The notes below the pieces were generated by a model that worked only from the letters and a program-made list of their open reading frames with translations, ran no database searches and had not been told where the DNA came from. Positions 15,695 through 24,710 of a DNA stretch of 64,000 nt are shown here, one piece after another (the first letter of the stretch is position 1; each line of letters starts with the position of its first letter). This stretch comes from Streptomyces sp. PTY087I2 (GTDB taxonomy: Bacteria; Actinomycetota; Actinomycetes; Streptomycetales; Streptomycetaceae). A program made the position numbers and the translations under genes. The stretch lies in assembly GCF_001687325.1 (NCBI RefSeq), contig NZ_LZRD01000012.1, positions 160,134 to 224,133 on the forward strand. Direction: 5' to 3'.

Positions 15695-18073
15695 TCAGCC
15701 GCCCCACCTCCAGTCCACGACCTCCGGCAGGTCCGTGCCGTGCTCCCGGATCCAGTCGTGGTGGCGGCTGCGGATGTCCGCCATCTCCTGGCGTACGGCG
15801 ACGGCGCGGACACCGAGGCCCGGGACCCGGTCGATGACGTCCATGACCAGCCGGTAGCGGTCGAGGTCGTTGCGGACGACCATGTCGAACGGGGTGGTCG
15901 TGGTGCCTTCCTCCTTGTAGCCGCGCACATGGAGGTTGGCGTGGCCGTTGCGGCGGTAGGCGAGCCGGTGGATCAGCCACGGATAGCCGTGGTAGGCGAA
16001 GATCACCGGCTTGTCGCGGGTGAACAGGGCGTCGAACTCGGAGTCCGGCATGCCGTGCGGGTGTTCCGACTCGGGCATCAGCCGGGCGATGTCGACGACG
16101 TTGACCACACGCACCGCCAGCTCCGGCAGATGGCGGCGGATGAGGTCGGCGGCGGCCAGGATCTCCTGCGTGGGTACGTCCCCGGCGCAGCCGAGGACCA
16201 CGTCGGGTTCCCGGCCGCCGTCCTCGGTCCCGGCCCACTCCCAGGCCCCGGCGCCGCGCGCGCAGTGGGCGCGGGCCTCGTCCAGGGTGAGCCAGTCGAA
16301 CGTCGGCTGCTTCCCGGCGACGACGACGTTGACGTAGTCCCGGCTGCGCAGCGCGTGGTCGGCGACCGAGAGCAGGGTGTTGGCGTCCGGCGGGAGGTAG
16401 ACGCGGACGACCTCGGGGCTCTTGTTGAGGATGTGGTCGACGAAGCCGGGGTCCTGGTGCGAGAAGCCGTTGTGGTCCTGGCGCCAGACGTGCGAGGTCA
16501 GCAGGTAGTTGAGCGAGGCGATGGGCCGCCGCCAGGGCAGCCGGCGCGAGGTGCGCAGCCACTTGATGTGCTGGTTGACCATGGAGTCGACGATGTGGGC
16601 GAACGCCTCGTAACTGGAGAAGAGCCCGTGCCTGCCGGTGAGGAGATAGCCCTCCAGCCAGCCCTGGCAGAGGTGTTCGGAGAGCACCTCCATCACCCGG
16701 CCGTCGTGGGCGAGGTGTTCGTCGGTGGGAAGGGTGCCGGCCTGCCAGGCCTTGCCGGTGGCCCGGTAGAGGGCGTCCAGCCGGTTGGACGCGGTCTCGT
16801 CGGGGCCGACCACCCGGAAGTCCCTGCGGTCCGCGGTGGCGGCCATGACGCTCTCCAGGAGGCCGCCGAGCACCTTGGTCGGCTCGTGGAGGGAGGTCCC
16901 GGGCCTGTCGACCCGTACGGCGTGGTCCGCGAGATCGGGCAGCGGCAGGCCGCGCAGGAGCAGCCCTCCGTTGGCGTACGGGGTGGAGCCGAGGCGGGCC
17001 TCCCCCTCGGGCACACAGGCGAGGACCTGTGCGGTGGGGCGGCCGTCGGCGTCGAAGAGTTCGGCGGGCCGGTAGGAGCGCAGCCAGTCCTCCAGCTGCC
17101 GCAGATGCTCGGGGTTGTCGCGGACGCCGGAGAGCGGGACCTGGTGGGAGCGCCAGGTGTTCTCCACGGGCTGCCCGTCGACCTCTTCGGGGCCGGTCCA
17201 GCCCTTGGGGGTACGCAGCACGATCATGGGCCAGTGGGGGCGCTCGGTCACACCGTCCTCGCGGGCCGCCCGCTGGTACGCGCCGATGCGGTCGAGGGCG
17301 GTGTCCATGGCGGCGGCCAGGTCCCGGTGGACGGCGGCCGGGTCGTCGCCGCCGACGAACAGCGGGTCGTGGCCGTAGCCGCGCAGCAGTTGCTCCAGCT
17401 CCTCCTCGGGGATGCGGGCCAGGACCGTCGGGTTGGCGATCTTGTAGCCGTTGAGGTGGAGGATGGGCAGGACGGCCCCGTCGTGGACCGGGTCGAGGAA
17501 TTTGTTGGCGTGCCAGGACGCGGCGAGCGGCCCTGTCTCGGCCTCCCCGTCGCCGATCACGCAGGCGACGAGCAGCTCCGGGTGGTCGAAGGCGGCCCCG
17601 TAGGCGTGGCTGAGGGCGTAGCCGAGTTCGCCGCCCTCGTGGATGGAACCGGGGGTCTCGGGGGCGACATGGCTGGGCACGCCGCCGGGGAACGAGAACT
17701 GTTTGAACAGCGCGCCCATGCCCTCGGCGTCGCGGCCGACGTCCGGGTAGGTGGCGGAGTAGCTGCCCTCCAGCCAGGCGTTGGCGAGGACGGCGGGTCC
17801 GCCGTGGCCGGGTCCCCAGACGCACAGGGCGCTCAGGTCGCGGGCCTTGATCACCCGGTTGAGGTGGGTGTGGACGAGGTTGAGTCCAGGCGAGGTTCCC
17901 CAGTGGCCGAGCAGCCGGGGCTTGATGTCGTCGGGGACGAGCGGCCGGGTCAGCAGGGGGTTGGCCATCAGGTAGATCTGGCCGACGGCGAGGTAGTTGG
18001 CCGCGCGCCAGTGCGCGTCGAGCGCGGCGAGTTCGTCGTCGGTGAGGGTGGCGGGCGTACGGGTGTCGCTCAC
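15695..18073 (-). CDS. xfp: Xylulose-5-phosphate/fructose-6-phosphate phosphoketolase
   Basis: A 792-residue thiamine-diphosphate enzyme of the usual family length. Diagnostic are LGHWGTSPGLN near residue 55, WGPGHGGPA, the cofactor motif IGDGEAETG (about residue 180) and YHGYPWLIH near the end. It cleaves xylulose 5-phosphate (or fructose 6-phosphate) with phosphate to acetyl phosphate and a C3 or C4 sugar phosphate. GTG at 18073 is favoured over the GTG at 18103 because GAGGAG lies ten bases before it. It follows the semialdehyde dehydrogenase by 48 bp, likely one transcript. Confidence 0.95.
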   Translation of the reverse strand: MSDTRTPATLTDDELAALDAHWRAANYLAVGQIYLMANPLLTRPLVPDDIKPRLLGHWGTSPGLNLVHTHLNRVIKARDLSALCVWGPGHGGPAVLANAWLEGSYSATYPDVGRDAEGMGALFKQFSFPGGVPSHVAPETPGSIHEGGELGYALSHAYGAAFDHPELLVACVIGDGEAETGPLAASWHANKFLDPVHDGAVLPILHLNGYKIANPTVLARIPEEELEQLLRGYGHDPLFVGGDDPAAVHRDLAAAMDTALDRIGAYQRAAREDGVTERPHWPMIVLRTPKGWTGPEEVDGQPVENTWRSHQVPLSGVRDNPEHLRQLEDWLRSYRPAELFDADGRPTAQVLACVPEGEARLGSTPYANGGLLLRGLPLPDLADHAVRVDRPGTSLHEPTKVLGGLLESVMAATADRRDFRVVGPDETASNRLDALYRATGKAWQAGTLPTDEHLAHDGRVMEVLSEHLCQGWLEGYLLTGRHGLFSSYEAFAHIVDSMVNQHIKWLRTSRRLPWRRPIASLNYLLTSHVWRQDHNGFSHQDPGFVDHILNKSPEVVRVYLPPDANTLLSVADHALRSRDYVNVVVAGKQPTFDWLTLDEARAHCARGAGAWEWAGTEDGGREPDVVLGCAGDVPTQEILAAADLIRRHLPELAVRVVNVVDIARLMPESEHPHGMPDSEFDALFTRDKPVIFAYHGYPWLIHRLAYRRNGHANLHVRGYKEEGTTTTPFDMVVRNDLDRYRLVMDVIDRVPGLGVRAVAVRQEMADIRSRHHDWIREHGTDLPEVVDWRWGG

Positions 18074-18121
18074 GGAGCAGGTCTCCTCGTCGGGTGACGG
18101 CACACGGGCGGCTGTCCGGTG

Positions 18122-19534
18122 TCAGGAGGTCTTGGGGCCGTACCAGAGCGTGGTGGTGTTGCAGAACTCGCGGATGCCGTGTCCGGCCAGCTCACGGCCG
18201 TAACCGGAGCGTTTGATGCCGCCGAAGGGGAGGGCGGGGTGCGAGGCGGTCATCCCGTTGAAGAAGACGCCGCCGGCCTCCACATCGCGGGCGCAGCGTT
18301 CCTGTTCGCCCTGGTCGCGGGTCCAGACGTTGGAGCTGAGGCCGAAGGGGGTGTCGTTGGCCAGGTGGATCGCCTCGTCGAGGTCGGCGACCCGGTAGAG
18401 GGTGGCGACCGGGCCGAAGGCCTCCTCGCGGTGGATGCGCATGGCGGTGGTGATACCGGCGAGCACGGTGGGCTCGTAGAACCAGCCGTTCTCCAGGCCG
18501 CCACCCAGCTTGTCGGGACGGCGGCCGCCGCACAGCGTCTCGGCGCCGCGCTCGACGGCGTCGTCGACGAGTTCCTCCAGGTCGGCGCGGCCCTGTTCGG
18601 TGGAGAGCGGCCCGATGTCGGTGGCTTCCTCCAGCGGGTCGCCGACGGTCAGGGCCCGCATGCCCGCGGTGAAGCGTTCGGCGAACGCGTCGTACACGTC
18701 GGTGTGGACGATGAACCGCTTGGCGGCGATGCAGGACTGACCGTTGTTCTGGACGCGCGCGGTGACGGCGGTGGCGGCGGCCTTCTCCACGTCCGCCGAG
18801 GGCAGGACGAGGTAGGGGTCGCTGCCGCCGAGTTCCAGCACGGTCTTCTTGACCTCGTCACCGGCGGTGGCGGCGACGGCACGCCCGGCGGGTTCGCTGC
18901 CGGTGAGCGTGGCGGCGACGACGCGCGGGTCGCGCAGGACGGCCTCGACGGCGCCCGAGCCGATCAGCAGCGTACGGAAGCAGCCCGCCGGGAATCCGGC
19001 CCGGTGGAAGAGGTCCTCCAGGTAGAGGGCGGTGTGCGGGACGTTCGACGCGTGCTTGAGGAGTCCGACGTTGCCCGCCATCAGCGCGGGCGCGGCGAAG
19101 CGCACCACCTGCCAGAGCGGGAAGTTCCACGGCATGACGGCGAGGACCACGCCGAGCGGCCGGTAGCGGACCAGGGCGCGGGAGGCGCCGGAGTCCGTCA
19201 CATCGGCGGGGTCCGGGTGTTCGTCGGCGAGCAGCCCCTCGGCACGGTCGGCGTACCAGCGCATCGCCTTCGCGCACTTGGCCGCCTCCGCGCGGGCCGC
19301 GGTGATGGGCTTGCCCATCTCCAGGGTCATCGTGCGGGCGATGGTGTCGCGGTCCTCGTCGAGGAGGCCGGCGGCCCGGTTCAGCCAGGCCGCGCGCTGC
19401 TGGAAGGGGGTGGTGCGGTACTGGCGGAAGGTCTCCGCGGCGGCGGTGATCCGGCGTTCGGTCTCCTCCTCGCCGAGGGCGTCGAATGACCTGATAAGTT
19501 CGCCGTTCGCGGGGTTGACCGTCGCGATGGGCAT
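18122..19534 (-). CDS. NAD(P)-dependent succinate-semialdehyde dehydrogenase family protein
   Basis: A 470-residue aldehyde dehydrogenase. Visible are MPWNFPLWQV (cofactor side), TGSEPAGRAV, the glutamate in LELGGSDP (about residue 245) and the catalytic cysteine in NNGQSCIAAKRF (about 277-288). The short N-terminus and FNGMTASHPALPFGGIKRSGYGREL end are typical of the GabD-like group, which oxidises succinate semialdehyde to succinate. Other aldehydes are possible. ATG at 19534 has GGAGG before it; the frame is open to 19615. It is the promoter-proximal gene of a probable operon with xfp. Confidence 0.9.
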   Translation of the reverse strand: MPIATVNPANGELIRSFDALGEEETERRITAAAETFRQYRTTPFQQRAAWLNRAAGLLDEDRDTIARTMTLEMGKPITAARAEAAKCAKAMRWYADRAEGLLADEHPDPADVTDSGASRALVRYRPLGVVLAVMPWNFPLWQVVRFAAPALMAGNVGLLKHASNVPHTALYLEDLFHRAGFPAGCFRTLLIGSGAVEAVLRDPRVVAATLTGSEPAGRAVAATAGDEVKKTVLELGGSDPYLVLPSADVEKAAATAVTARVQNNGQSCIAAKRFIVHTDVYDAFAERFTAGMRALTVGDPLEEATDIGPLSTEQGRADLEELVDDAVERGAETLCGGRRPDKLGGGLENGWFYEPTVLAGITTAMRIHREEAFGPVATLYRVADLDEAIHLANDTPFGLSSNVWTRDQGEQERCARDVEAGGVFFNGMTASHPALPFGGIKRSGYGRELAGHGIREFCNTTTLWYGPKTS

Positions 19535-19619
19535 GGCAGTGGCCTCCTTGCATCGGTAGTCCGACCGTGCCGCGCCGCACCGGTCCGCGCAACGCGGCCC
19601 TCCCCTCCCCCGCACGTAC

Positions 19620-19669
19620 CCGGCCGACGCGGATCATGCGTGCCCGGGGGCACGATCCGCGTCGGCCGG
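19620..19669 (-). terminator. Strong hairpin terminator
   Basis: A 16-bp perfect inverted repeat (arms 19620-19635 and 19654-19669) with a second short stem (GTGCC and GGCAC) inside the loop. It lies about 27 bp downstream of the minus-strand ATPase gene stop and ends that transcript before the semialdehyde dehydrogenase promoter. Confidence 0.8.
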
Positions 19670-19695
19670 TGTGCGGGCCGCCCTGCTCGGGGCGG

Positions 19696-20154
19696 TCACA
19701 CGAGCGCCGCCGCCGGGACGTCGAGGGCGGTGCGGACGCCGGGCAGCGGGGCGTACGGGAGCAGTCCCGCGGTCTTCGGCGCCTCGGCGTAGCGGGTGAA
19801 CCAGACCACTTTGCCGTCCGTGGTCCGGCAGGTGCCCCAGCTGTCGCTGAGGGCCATGACCCGGCTCAGCCCGCCGCCGGCCGGCAGGAGCCGGGGCATC
19901 CGGGCGCTGTTGTCGGCGACGGACACGGTCACGTGCCGTCCGGTCCAGCGGAGTTCGAGGACGCAGGTGTTGCCGTCGCCGACATGCCGGTGGACGTTGG
20001 TCAGGAGTTCGTCCAGGGCCCGGCACACGGGCCGGACGTGCAGATCGAGACTCCAGTGACGGAGGTGCGCGGCGACGATCCGCCGCAGCTGGGAAACGCG
20101 CTCTGCCGACACGTGCAGTTCGACCGAATAGTGCCGGTCGAGTGGAACGGTCAT
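19696..20154 (-). CDS. ATP-binding protein, RsbW/anti-sigma-like (HATPase_c_2)
   Basis: A 152-residue GHKL ATPase typical of the large Streptomyces RsbW-like set. The N box is ALDELLTNVHRH (about residues 46-57), and the G1 box is VADNSARMP with a second Gly-rich segment GGGLSRVMALSDSWG. The C-terminus WGTCRTTDGKVVWFTRYA is characteristic. Such proteins act as anti-sigma or partner-switch kinases; no sigma factor or antagonist lies beside it, so the partner is unknown. GAGGAGCC precedes the ATG. A tandem 15-bp repeat lies in its promoter region. Confidence 0.88.
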   Translation of the reverse strand: MTVPLDRHYSVELHVSAERVSQLRRIVAAHLRHWSLDLHVRPVCRALDELLTNVHRHVGDGNTCVLELRWTGRHVTVSVADNSARMPRLLPAGGGLSRVMALSDSWGTCRTTDGKVVWFTRYAEAPKTAGLLPYAPLPGVRTALDVPAAALV

Positions 20155-20185
20155 CGTCGAGGCTCCTCACCACGAGGCCCACGTG

Positions 20186-20215
20186 CTTCACCCCGTCGTA
20201 CTTCACCCCGTCGTA
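20186..20215. repeat. Perfect 15-bp tandem duplication
   Basis: CTTCACCCCGTCGTA occurs twice without a spacer (20186-20200 and 20201-20215), 32 bp upstream of the RsbW-like ATPase start. It may be a simple slippage duplication or a doubled operator. No coding frame uses it. Confidence 0.9.
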
Positions 20216-20335
20216 CGAACGACCCCCGAACACGAAGCGTGAGCACCTATCACTTCTGGGTCACTCCTCAGGGTGAGGCCGGTACGCCGGACGCGCAACA
20301 GCTGGGCCGTCCGTGCTGGTGGGGGCGGTGCCCGG

Positions 20336-22435
20336 TCACAGCAGGTAGGGCAGCAAGGTGTCCGGGGTGAGGGGCAGTTCGCGCAGCCGGGCTCCGGTGG
20401 CGTGGCGGACCGCGTTCCCGATGGCGGCGGCGGTGCCGACGATCCCGATCTCGCCGATGCCCTTGCTGCCCATGGGGTTGAGGTGGCGGTCGTCCTCCTC
20501 GATCCAGTGGGCCTGGATGTCGGCGGTGTCGGCGCAGACGGGCACGTGGTAGGAGGCGAGGTCCTTGGCGGTGAAGTCGCCGAAGACCGGGTCGATGCCG
20601 CAGCCCTCGGTGAGGGCCATGCCGATGCCCATCACCATGCCGCCGGTGAACTGGGAGCGGGCGGTGCGCGCGTTGAGGATCCGCCCGGCGGCGTACACGC
20701 CGAGGAGGCGGCGGACGCGCACCTCGCCGGTGACGGCGTCGACGGCCGCCTCGGCGAAGTGCGCGCCGAAGGCGTGCCGGGCGTACGGGGACTCCTCGGC
20801 GGTCTCCTGCTCGGTGTCGGCGGTGGTGGTGATCCCCTCGGCGGGGAGCGGCCCGGTGTGCTCGGCGAGGCGGGCGGCGAGAGCGGCGGCGGCCTTGTGC
20901 ACGGCCCAGCCCCAGGAGGCGGTGCCGGAGGAGCCGCCGGCCAGCGGGGCGGTGGGCAGGCCGGTGGAGCCGATGTCGACCTGGACGGCCGCGGGGTCGG
21001 ACCCGAGCGCGTCGGCGGCGATCTGGGCCAGCACGGTGCGGGCCCCGGTCCCGATGTCGGTGGCGTTGACCCGGATGCGCAGGGAGCCGTCCGGTGCGGC
21101 GTGGGCGCTCGCGGTGGACCGGGAGACGAGGACGGGGTACGTCGCGGAGGCCACGCCCGTACCGAGGAGCCAGCGGCCCTCCTGGCGGGCGGCGGGGCGG
21201 GGGTCGCGGTCGTGCCAGCCGAAGCGTGCCGCGCCCTCGCGGAGGCAGGCGGCGAGGCCGCGGCTGCTGAAGGGGCGGCCGCTGTCCGGTTCGGTGGCGG
21301 GTTCGTTGCGCAGCCGCAGCTCCACGGGGTCGAGGCCGAGCGCGGAGGCGAGTTCGTCCATGGCGGACTCCAGGGCGTACATCCCCGAGGCCTCTCCCGG
21401 GGCGCGCATCCAGGAGGGGCTGGGCACGTCGAGGGCGACCACCCGGTGCCCGGTGCGGCTGTTCGGCGAGGCGTACATGACGCGGGCGGGCACGGCGGCC
21501 TGCTCGACGAACTCCTTCACGGTGGAGGTCTGGGTGACCACCTCGTGGCTGACGGCGGTGAGCATGCCGTCGAGGTCGGCGCCGAGCCGGACCCGCTGGA
21601 TCGTGGGAGCCCGGTGCCCGACGACCTCGGCGAGCTGGCCCCGCGGGAGGACGAGCTTGACGGGACGCCCGGTGTGCCGGGCGGCCATCGCGGCCAGGAC
21701 CCCCTGGGGGCGGGTGGTGCCCTTCGAGCCGAAGCCGCCGCCGACGTGCTCGGAGACCACGGTGATCTGTTCCGGGTCAAGACCGAACGCCTGGGCGAGG
21801 CTGCCGCGTACCTTGTCGGATCCCTGGCTGGAGTCGTGGACGGTGAGGTGTCCGTCGGTCCACACGGCGGTGGCGGCGTGCGGTTCCATGGGGTGGTTGT
21901 GCAGCGCGTCCATCCGGTATGTCGCGTCGATCTGGACGGGCGAGGCGGCCAGGGCCCGTTCGACGTCGCCCCGGTTGCGGACGGCGGGGAATCCGCCGTT
22001 GGCCTCCTCGGGCGTGTACAGGCCGGGGTGGTCCTCGGTGAGGGTGACGTCGTGCGGGTCGCGTTCGTACTCGATGTGGAGCTCCCCGGCTCCGGTCCGG
22101 GCGGCTTCCGGGGAATCCGCGATCACGAGGGCGACCGGGCGGCCGTGGTGCGGGACGCGGCCATCCTGGAGCACGGCGAGGATCGGGTCGTCGGGCTCCT
22201 GGAGCCGGTGCGCGTTGTCGTGGGTGAGCACGGAGTGGACGCCGGGTACGGCGAGGGCGTCGACGGCCCGTACGGCGGTGACGCGTCCGGCCGCGATCGT
22301 GGCCGGGACGGTCCAGGCGTACAGACAGCCGGCGGGCGTGCGGTCGGCCGCGTAGCGGGCGGTGCCGGTGACCTTGTCCCGGGCCTCTCTGCGGACGACG
22401 GGCGCACCGGGGAACTGCGGGGCTTGCGTGGTCAT
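20336..22435 (-). CDS. paoC: Molybdenum hydroxylase, molybdopterin-binding subunit (PaoC-type)
   Basis: A 699-residue xanthine-oxidase-family large subunit. It has the N-terminal (a/b hammerhead) domain with REARDKVTGTARYAAD, VSEHVGGGFGSKG in the molybdopterin site, and the C-terminal GSKGIGEIGIVG, where the GE glutamate is the conserved catalytic base. The partners are the FAD and 2Fe-2S subunits upstream, as in E. coli PaoABC, which oxidises aldehydes to acids. It is 109 bp downstream of paoB. Substrate is unknown; aromatic aldehyde detoxification is the family precedent. No maturation factor of the XdhC/PaoD kind is visible in the window. Confidence 0.9.
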   Translation of the reverse strand: MTTQAPQFPGAPVVRREARDKVTGTARYAADRTPAGCLYAWTVPATIAAGRVTAVRAVDALAVPGVHSVLTHDNAHRLQEPDDPILAVLQDGRVPHHGRPVALVIADSPEAARTGAGELHIEYERDPHDVTLTEDHPGLYTPEEANGGFPAVRNRGDVERALAASPVQIDATYRMDALHNHPMEPHAATAVWTDGHLTVHDSSQGSDKVRGSLAQAFGLDPEQITVVSEHVGGGFGSKGTTRPQGVLAAMAARHTGRPVKLVLPRGQLAEVVGHRAPTIQRVRLGADLDGMLTAVSHEVVTQTSTVKEFVEQAAVPARVMYASPNSRTGHRVVALDVPSPSWMRAPGEASGMYALESAMDELASALGLDPVELRLRNEPATEPDSGRPFSSRGLAACLREGAARFGWHDRDPRPAARQEGRWLLGTGVASATYPVLVSRSTASAHAAPDGSLRIRVNATDIGTGARTVLAQIAADALGSDPAAVQVDIGSTGLPTAPLAGGSSGTASWGWAVHKAAAALAARLAEHTGPLPAEGITTTADTEQETAEESPYARHAFGAHFAEAAVDAVTGEVRVRRLLGVYAAGRILNARTARSQFTGGMVMGIGMALTEGCGIDPVFGDFTAKDLASYHVPVCADTADIQAHWIEEDDRHLNPMGSKGIGEIGIVGTAAAIGNAVRHATGARLRELPLTPDTLLPYLL

Positions 22436-22544
22436 GGCGGGGGTCCTCGGGGGTGGGGGAGATCGGCCGTACGGGCGGGGTCGGCCGGTCCCTGCGCGTC
22501 CGGCCGGAGTCGGCGGAGTTGGCGGGGTCAGCCAGGAGCGCGGG

Positions 22545-23549
22545 TCAGCCGGTCCGGGCCGGCTGCTGGCGCTCGGTGAGTTCGCCCAGTACGTCCAGGG
22601 CGAGGCGGCGCGCGAGGTCCACCTTGAACGCGTTGTCGCGCAGCGGCCGTGCCTCGGCCAGTTCGGCGATCAGGGCGTGCTGGAAGGCGGCGGGGGTGGC
22701 CGGGGCGTCCCGCAGTTCGGCCTCGGCCCTGCGGGCCCGCCACGGCCGGTGGGCGACGCCGCCGAACGCGAGCGTGGCGTGCTCGACGCGGCCCGCCGCC
22801 ACTCGCAGCGTCGCGGCGACGGAGACCAGCGCGAAGGCGAAGCTGGCCCGGTCGCGGGCCTTGCGGTAGCGGGAGGCCGCCCCGGGGACCGGCGGCGGGA
22901 GCACCACCTCGGTGATCAGCTCGCCGGGCCTGATCACGGTGTCCTGGTCGGGGTTCTCCCCCGGCAGACGGTGGAATTCGGTGAGCGGCACGGCCCGTTC
23001 GCCCTCGGGCCCGAGGAGGTGCACGGCCGCGTCCAGCGCGGCGAGGGCCACGGCCATGTCTGAGGGGTTGGTGGCCACGCACTCCGGCGAGTGCCCGAGG
23101 ACCGCGAGGTCGCGGTGGGTCCCCTCGCGCGCGGGGCAGCCGGAGCCGGGGAGCCGTTTGTTGCAGGGCTTGGAGACGTCCTGGAAGTAGCGGCACCGGG
23201 TGCGCTGGAGCAGATTGCCGCCGGTGGTGGCCGCGTTGCGGAGCTGGCCCGACGCCCCGGCCAGCAGCGCCTGGGACAGGACCGGGTAGTTCTCCGTGAC
23301 GTCGGGGTGGGCGGCGAGGTCGCTGTTGCGCACGGTGGCGCCGATGCTCAGGCCGCCCTCCGCCGTCCGGGTCACCCGGTGCAGAGGCAGGCCGGAGACG
23401 TCGATGAGGACCCGGGGCGTCTCCACGCCGAGCTTCATCAGGTCCACCAGATTGGTGCCGCCGCCCAGGAAGCGGGCGCCGGGGCCGGCCGCGCAGAGCC
23501 GGACGGCCTCGTCGGTGGAGGCGGGGCGCGCATAGCCGAACGGTTTCAC
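22545..23549 (-). CDS. paoB: Molybdenum hydroxylase, FAD-binding subunit with 4Fe-4S insertion (PaoB-type)
   Basis: A 334-residue FAD-binding subunit. FLGGGTNLVDLM (about residues 27-38) and ATTGGNLLQRTRC (about 107-119) bind FAD. Cys119, Cys129, Cys138 and Cys157 lie in an insertion (CRYF, SKPC, GSGC, SPEC) that in E. coli PaoB carries an extra 4Fe-4S cluster, absent from ordinary xanthine dehydrogenases. The C-terminal CO dehydrogenase flavoprotein domain ends the chain. GTG at 23549 overlaps the 2Fe-2S subunit stop (GTGA), so translation is coupled. Confidence 0.92.
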   Translation of the reverse strand: MKPFGYARPASTDEAVRLCAAGPGARFLGGGTNLVDLMKLGVETPRVLIDVSGLPLHRVTRTAEGGLSIGATVRNSDLAAHPDVTENYPVLSQALLAGASGQLRNAATTGGNLLQRTRCRYFQDVSKPCNKRLPGSGCPAREGTHRDLAVLGHSPECVATNPSDMAVALAALDAAVHLLGPEGERAVPLTEFHRLPGENPDQDTVIRPGELITEVVLPPPVPGAASRYRKARDRASFAFALVSVAATLRVAAGRVEHATLAFGGVAHRPWRARRAEAELRDAPATPAAFQHALIAELAEARPLRDNAFKVDLARRLALDVLGELTERQQPARTG

Positions 23550-24106
23550 CCGATCACGTCCTCGATGGCTTCGACGATCCGGGGGTAGGCCCCGCACCGG
23601 CACAGGTTGCCGCTCATGCGTTCGCGGATCTCGTCGGCGTCGAGTGCGACCGGCCCGGTCGCGGTGTCCGGCGCGGTGACGTGCGAGGGGTGTCCGTCGG
23701 CGGCCTCGCGGAGCATGCCCACGGCCGAGCAGATCTGGCCCGGGGTGCAGAAGCCGCACTGGAGGGCGTCCCGCTCGACGAACGTCCGCTGCACCGGGTG
23801 CAGGCTCTCGCCGTCGGCGAGCCCTTCCACCGTGGTGACCGTGGCGCCGTCCTGGGCCACGGCGAGCAGCAGGCAGCTGTTGACCCGCCGCCCGTCGACG
23901 AGGACCGTGCAGGCCCCGCACTGGCCGTGGTCGCAGCCCTTCTTGGCTCCCGTGAGGCCGAAGCGCTCCCGGAGCGTCTCCAGGATTGTGGCGCGGTGGT
24001 CGACGGTCAGCGTCGTCTCCTCGCCGTTGACGAACAGGGTCACGGTGGAGTGTTCGTCGACGACCGGTTCGGGTTCGAGGTCCGCTCCGAGAGCGAGGGA
24101 ATCCAT
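23546..24106 (-). CDS. paoA: Molybdenum hydroxylase, 2Fe-2S subunit (PaoA-type)
   Basis: A 186-residue subunit. The plant-type cluster motif is KKGCDHGQCGACTVLVDG, with its last cysteine in VNSCL. The second cluster uses CGFCTPGQ and GNLCRCGAYP. The first residues (about 1-15) are short and acidic, and no twin-arginine signal is visible, unlike E. coli PaoA, so the enzyme is probably cytoplasmic. It is the first gene of the three-gene operon, in the order 2Fe-2S, FAD, molybdopterin. The ATG at 24106 is weakly supported. Confidence 0.92.
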   Translation of the reverse strand: MDSLALGADLEPEPVVDEHSTVTLFVNGEETTLTVDHRATILETLRERFGLTGAKKGCDHGQCGACTVLVDGRRVNSCLLLAVAQDGATVTTVEGLADGESLHPVQRTFVERDALQCGFCTPGQICSAVGMLREAADGHPSHVTAPDTATGPVALDADEIRERMSGNLCRCGAYPRIVEAIEDVIG

Positions 24107-24166
24107 GCGCGCCTTTCGCTTCGCCGTACGGCCGGGTCACCCCGGCCGGGACTGGTTCGGGCCCGG

Positions 24167-24556
24167 TCAGCGGTTCTGGAGCCGCAGCCGGACCTCCTGC
24201 TCCTGGTCCCCGGCGGCCGTGCCGACGACGCTCACCGCGAAGGCCCCGGTGAGATGGGTCCGCAGCCGGTCGACGGCCCAGTAGCCGCCCTGGGCGTCCA
24301 CCGTGACCGGTGCGGTGAGGCGGGCGGGGGTGGCGTCGGCCATCGGTTCGGTCACGTCGACGGTGGTGACCCAGACGGTCGGGCGGGGGCCCGAGGTCTG
24401 CTCGGGGGTCTCGCCCATCGGGTGGTCGGAGGCGAAGCCGGTGGCGAGCACGTCGAACACGGTCCGGGCGTCCTCGGTGTCGCAGCGGCTGAGCGAGACC
24501 ACCACCTCCCGGCCCGCCGGGTGCTCCTCGCCGCTCTGCTCGGGGGTGCTGTTCAC
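24167..24556 (-). CDS. Conserved hypothetical protein (129 aa)
   Basis: A 129-residue soluble protein with alternating beta and alpha segments: VVVSLSRCDTEDARTVFDVL near the start and a run of beta strands ending EVRLRLQNR. The GTG at 24556 follows GGAAGGA. I do not recognise the family. It has a single cysteine and no signal peptide or membrane helix. It sits 60 bp upstream of the paoA start on the same strand; a DUF of unknown function in Streptomyces is likely. Confidence 0.6.
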   Translation of the reverse strand: MNSTPEQSGEEHPAGREVVVSLSRCDTEDARTVFDVLATGFASDHPMGETPEQTSGPRPTVWVTTVDVTEPMADATPARLTAPVTVDAQGGYWAVDRLRTHLTGAFAVSVVGTAAGDQEQEVRLRLQNR

Positions 24557-24624
24557 CGTGGTTCCTTCCGGGGGTCTGAAACTTCCTGAGGGCGGGCAGG
24601 AGGGCTGTCCTGACTCGCGGTCTT

Positions 24625-24636
24625 GAAACGCGTTTC
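24625..24636. promoter_or_regulatory. GAAACGCGTTTC palindrome, LacI-type operator candidate
   Basis: A perfect 12-bp palindrome with a central CG, the form favoured by LacI/GalR-family regulators. It lies in the 154-bp divergent region between the 129-residue gene and the DUF6479-like gene, about 70 bp from each start. The sequence is seen; the regulator is unknown. Confidence 0.4.
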
Positions 24637-24710
24637 CCCTGAGATACCCATAAAACATGAATTGCTGTGAATAGCTGACTGATGCCCTTCTCTCGGGGTA
24701 TGCGGATGAC

